Both the position numbers and the translations under genes were made by a program. The notes beneath the pieces were generated by a model. It did not search any database, was not told the origin of the DNA, and saw only the letters and a program-made list of their open reading frames with translations. Positions 28,193 through 30,783 of a DNA stretch of 30,783 bases are shown in pieces. Each line of letters opens with the position of its first letter. Position 1 is the stretch's first letter. Source of the DNA: a virus. The stretch spans positions 1 to 30,783 of the IMG/VR virus record IMGVR_UViG_3300028393_000244; one strand, 5' to 3'.

Positions 28193-30783
28193 TTAAGGCG
28201 ATGTGCCCACATTGGTACTTGGGAACTGTCTAACCTGTCCTGGCCAGATGATACGAACTGCGCCGCTAGCACCTTGGCCATAGGTTCCGCAGGATGTAGT
28301 TCCGCCCGATCCGACTGTCACTGTAAAATTGCTGCCCGATGTAACAGTATAATTATTGATGTATCCTAAAGCACCACCGCCTCCGCCGGCCAAGGCGCCA
28401 CTGCCACCTGAGCCACCACCACCACCATACAATCCGCCATTTCCGCCGCGGTTGTTTGTAACGCAACGATTTTGTCCGGTCGCGCCGCCGCTACCGCCAC
28501 CACCACCTTTACAGCCGGCAGCGATACCAGCGGCACCGCTAGCACCTTCGCCATATAATCCAACACCACCACCGCCACCGGCAGCGTTATTTGGACTCCT
28601 GCCACCGGCACCACCACCACCTCCGCCACCGGCGCCTGCTGATCCATCTAACCCGGCACTTGCACCTGCACCACCTGCTCCTGAGTATCCACCAGCACCT
28701 CCGCCGCTGCCTTGATTACAAGCGCCGGCAGCACCACCAGCACCACCAGAACCACCGCTGCCAACGCTAACAGTACCACCAGAACCACCGCTCGGTGAGG
28801 TGGTGCCGCCGCCGGCGGTAAGAAGATTAGTGGTAGCCACCGGTGCCTGTGGCGCAGTATAGAAAGAACTAAGAGTTCCGGAAGTAGGTGTATTTGGCGC
28901 GACCGTCCTTGCTGCTCCGCCGCCGCCTACTGCAACCACACTAACTGATGTAACTCCAGAAGGTACTGTCCATGTATAACTGCCTGCTGAAGTATACAAC
29001 TGGCTACCGTTTTGTATATATGTAGCAGCAGTAAGACTATTACTACTAGTACTATTACCATACGAGTTAGTGGCATATCCAGATATTGAATATGTGGTAA
29101 GTTGAGTCAGCCCGGATATTACCACGGTAGTACTAACAGAGGTACTTATAAATGTTGTAGTACCTGTAGTGGCCACTGCGGTATAACTGGTAACAGCTGA
29201 TCCTCCCGAATATGTTGGTGCTGTGAAACTGGCTGTAATCGCTGTAGAACTATTTGGTGTTACAGATGATAAAGTGGGTGCGCTAGGCACATATGTTTGA
29301 TTTATAGTTGCTGTATCAGTTTCGTAACTCTGAGCTACATTGGTACTTGGGAAAGATCTAGCCTGACCTGGCCAAATGATGCGAACTGCACCGCTAGCAC
29401 CAGTACCGCCAGGTGAAGCGCCTCCGCCACCAACTGTTACAGTATAAGTAATGCTCGGAGAAACTGCGTAGTTGTTGATGTATGCTAAATGACCACCAAA
29501 ACCACCGCATGATGCGCCGTTAGGTGTTGCGTTATTTGCGCCACCGCCGCCACCAAACAATCCGCCAACTCCGCCAATATTAGGAGTAAAGTTTTGTCCA
29601 GCAAGACCACTACTTCCGCCACCGCCGCCGCGACAGCCGGCAGCAATTCCGCCGGTGCCGCAACCGCCTTGGCCAAATAATCCAACTCCTCCGCCACCTC
29701 CGCCGCCCTTGCCCGGATTAGTAGTGGTGCCAGATGCTCCACCACCACCGCTTCCTCCGGTTCCGGCAGTTCCATTTGCGCTTGAATTGCCACTCGCGCC
29801 GGCGCCACCTGCTCCTGAGTAACCACCGGCACCGCCGCCTCCTGACATACCACACGCTGTGCTGGATGTTCCACCGGCGCCGCCGGCATAAGAAACATAG
29901 CCAGGTGCGCCGGAGCTGGACGTGCCCGGCGTGCGTGACGTGCAACCACTACTGCCGCTGCCGGCAGTAACAATATTAGTAGATGCTTGTGGTGCAGGCG
30001 GAGAGGAATAAAACGAACTAAGCCCACCAGCAGATGGAGCGACAGGATAACCTTTACCACCACCACCGCCACCTACAGCAACTACACTAACTGATGTGAC
30101 ATTTATTGGGGCTACCCAGGAATAAGTTCCTGGAAAAATAAACACGGTACTACTACTTGCCACAAGTGTTGAAGTACTAAGACTATTACTGCTGGTACTG
30201 TTTCCATAAGCATTGGTGGCGTACACAGATAATGAATATGAGGTAAGTGGTGCTAATCCACGTACTAGAACAAAGTAACTACCTGCTGTGGATATATTAC
30301 CGGTACTTACAACTGTCGTGCCCGAAGTAGCCACAGCAGTATAACTGGTAACGGCCGATCCTCCTGCATATGTAGGTGCTGTGAAATTAACTGTAATTGC
30401 TGTGGAACTACTTGGTGATACTGATGTTACAGTAGGCACACTTGGTACATATGATTGGTTCAAGGTTACAGTATCTGTTTCAAAAGCACCTACATTGGTA
30501 CTTGGAAATTGTCGAACCTGTCCAGGCCAAACGATACGTACAGCTCCTTTTCCACCATCACCAGTTAATGGTGCTGCTCCACCGGCACCTACTACAACCG
30601 GATAACTTGATCCAGGAGTTACTGAATAATTATTGATGTATGCCAGCGCCCCGCCTCCACCAGCACCACCGGCACCTGCGCCAGGACTACCACCGCCACC
30701 TCCACCGCCAAATAGGCCGCCTGCTCCTCCGCCGTTTCCAGGAGAACTTGCGCCGTTAAGACCTCCAGAGCCGCCTCTTCCTC
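28193..30783 (-). CDS. Glycine-rich/fibronectin-III tandem-repeat fibre or adhesin protein, N-terminus outside window
   Basis: The minus-strand frame is open to the right edge (863 codons seen); the TTG at 30463 is internal. The protein is built of repeats of about 376-385 residues. Each has (a) a boundary segment WPGQVRQFPSTNVG...ETDT, (b) NQTYVPSAPT plus an Fn3-like domain (SSTAITVNFTAP...GGSAVTSYTAVA...YATNAYGNSTSSNSL), (c) a YTWTVPSGVTSVSVVAVGGGG strand, and (d) 150-180 residues of Gly/Ala/Ser-rich sequence closed by YINNYTVT..TVTVGGGG. One unit plus the boundary of the next ends at the stop, WPGQVRQFPSTNVGTSP. Gly-rich domains of this type occur in phage tail fibres as polyglycine sheets. 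Host-recognition adhesin is the best inference; a host-like surface protein is less likely here. Confidence 0.75.
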   Translation of the reverse strand, partial: GRGGSGGLNGASSPGNGGGAGGLFGGGGGGGSPGAGAGGAGGGGALAYINNYSVTPGSSYPVVVGAGGAAPLTGDGGKGAVRIVWPGQVRQFPSTNVGAFETDTVTLNQSYVPSVPTVTSVSPSSSTAITVNFTAPTYAGGSAVTSYTAVATSGTTVVSTGNISTAGSYFVLVRGLAPLTSYSLSVYATNAYGNSTSSNSLSTSTLVASSSTVFIFPGTYSWVAPINVTSVSVVAVGGGGGGKGYPVAPSAGGLSSFYSSPPAPQASTNIVTAGSGSSGCTSRTPGTSSSGAPGYVSYAGGAGGTSSTACGMSGGGGAGGYSGAGGAGASGNSSANGTAGTGGSGGGGASGTTTNPGKGGGGGGGVGLFGQGGCGTGGIAAGCRGGGGGSSGLAGQNFTPNIGGVGGLFGGGGGANNATPNGASCGGFGGHLAYINNYAVSPSITYTVTVGGGGASPGGTGASGAVRIIWPGQARSFPSTNVAQSYETDTATINQTYVPSAPTLSSVTPNSSTAITASFTAPTYSGGSAVTSYTAVATTGTTTFISTSVSTTVVISGLTQLTTYSISGYATNSYGNSTSSNSLTAATYIQNGSQLYTSAGSYTWTVPSGVTSVSVVAVGGGGAARTVAPNTPTSGTLSSFYTAPQAPVATTNLLTAGGGTTSPSGGSGGTVSVGSGGSGGAGGAAGACNQGSGGGAGGYSGAGGAGASAGLDGSAGAGGGGGGGAGGRSPNNAAGGGGGVGLYGEGASGAAGIAAGCKGGGGGSGGATGQNRCVTNNRGGNGGLYGGGGGSGGSGALAGGGGGALGYINNYTVTSGSNFTVTVGSGGTTSCGTYGQGASGAVRIIWPGQVRQFPSTNVGTSP
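28244..30529 (-). repeat. Two tandem repeats of about 1.13-1.16 kb inside the fibre gene
   Basis: The Trp codon of the WPGQ boundary occurs at 30527-30529, 29372-29374 and 28244-28246, giving units of 1155 and 1128 bases (385 and 376 residues). Both units share the Fn3 and Gly-rich order. A third, incomplete unit fills 30530 to the window end. Confidence 0.85.

Noticed and set aside
28356-28715. Proline-rich open frame on the plus strand
   Set aside because: It is the antisense shadow of the glycine-rich repeats (GGN codons read as NCC); the minus-strand frame has the coherent repeat structure.
1-30783. tRNA genes, CRISPR arrays, insertion sequences, integrase
   Set aside because: Intergenic gaps are all under 150 bases and contain no cloverleaf-like or spaced-repeat structure that I could find; no transposase or integrase motif was seen. 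A tRNAscan run would be needed to be certain.
1-30783. Apparent frequency of TTGGCC/TGGCCA words
   Set aside because: They look common, but I cannot count them against expectation, and Ala GCC codon choice may explain them.

Overview
The window is a 30.8 kb piece of a T4-like contractile-tailed phage (myovirus) genome, most likely of the aquatic T4-like type related to cyanophages and pelagiphages. The evidence is a T4-type set of recognisable proteins: dNMP kinase gp1, sheath gp18, tube gp19, head completion gp4, terminase gp16/gp17, SSB gp32, UvsX, UvsY-like, UvsW, gp62-like, dCMP deaminase, primase gp61 and helicase gp41. It also carries NATAAATA-type late promoters. The sequence is AT-rich and densely packed with short gaps or ATGA/TAATG overlaps. 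I see no tRNA, CRISPR, IS element or integrase. The host cannot be read from the window, and no photosynthesis genes are present.

Layout. 1-5367: virion genes. These are the 3' end of a structural gene, gp1 kinase, an antisense HNH-type gene, an unusually long tail sheath gene and the tail tube gene, closed by a strong terminator. 5373-9552: a second tube-domain protein, a small conserved protein, gp4, gp16 and two probable capsid-interior proteins, closed by a UUCG-loop terminator. 9554-13457: large terminase gp17 and a large mosaic structural protein. 13458-17584: gp32 with a regulatory leader, UvsX, a small acidic protein, UvsY-like, and a helicase-like protein without a P-loop. 17571-22703: UvsW, then a tightly overlapped string of small replication or metabolism genes. 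These include a gp62-like protein, zinc-binding proteins, dCMP deaminase and a 191-residue miniature of the bacterial DNA polymerase III alpha catalytic core. 22684-26413: an antisense conserved gene, a virion-like protein, then primase and helicase. 26410-28127: an accessory block in alternating orientation (YqgE/AlgH-like, nucleotidyltransferase, GNAT-like). 28193-30783: an antisense, tandemly repeated glycine-rich/fibronectin-III fibre gene that runs off the window.

How it works together. Gp32, UvsX, UvsY and UvsW are the T4 recombination-dependent replication set. Gp61/gp41 and the gp62-like protein belong to the replisome, and dCMP deaminase and dNMP kinase feed nucleotide pools. Gp16/gp17/gp4 package and seal heads, and gp18/gp19 and relatives build the contractile tail.

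Most notable observations. (1) The mini Pol III alpha protein keeps all three catalytic aspartates in the right order. (2) Six late promoters sit so close to start codons, with no Shine-Dalgarno, that the predicted mRNAs would be leaderless or have 2-nt leaders. (3) A HARP-like/pseudo-helicase gene overlaps uvsW. (4) A phage-borne YqgE/AlgH protein is present. (5) T4-type capsid-targeting motifs mark two unknown proteins as likely head-interior cargo. All assignments come from reading the sequence and from memory of protein families; no database search was run.
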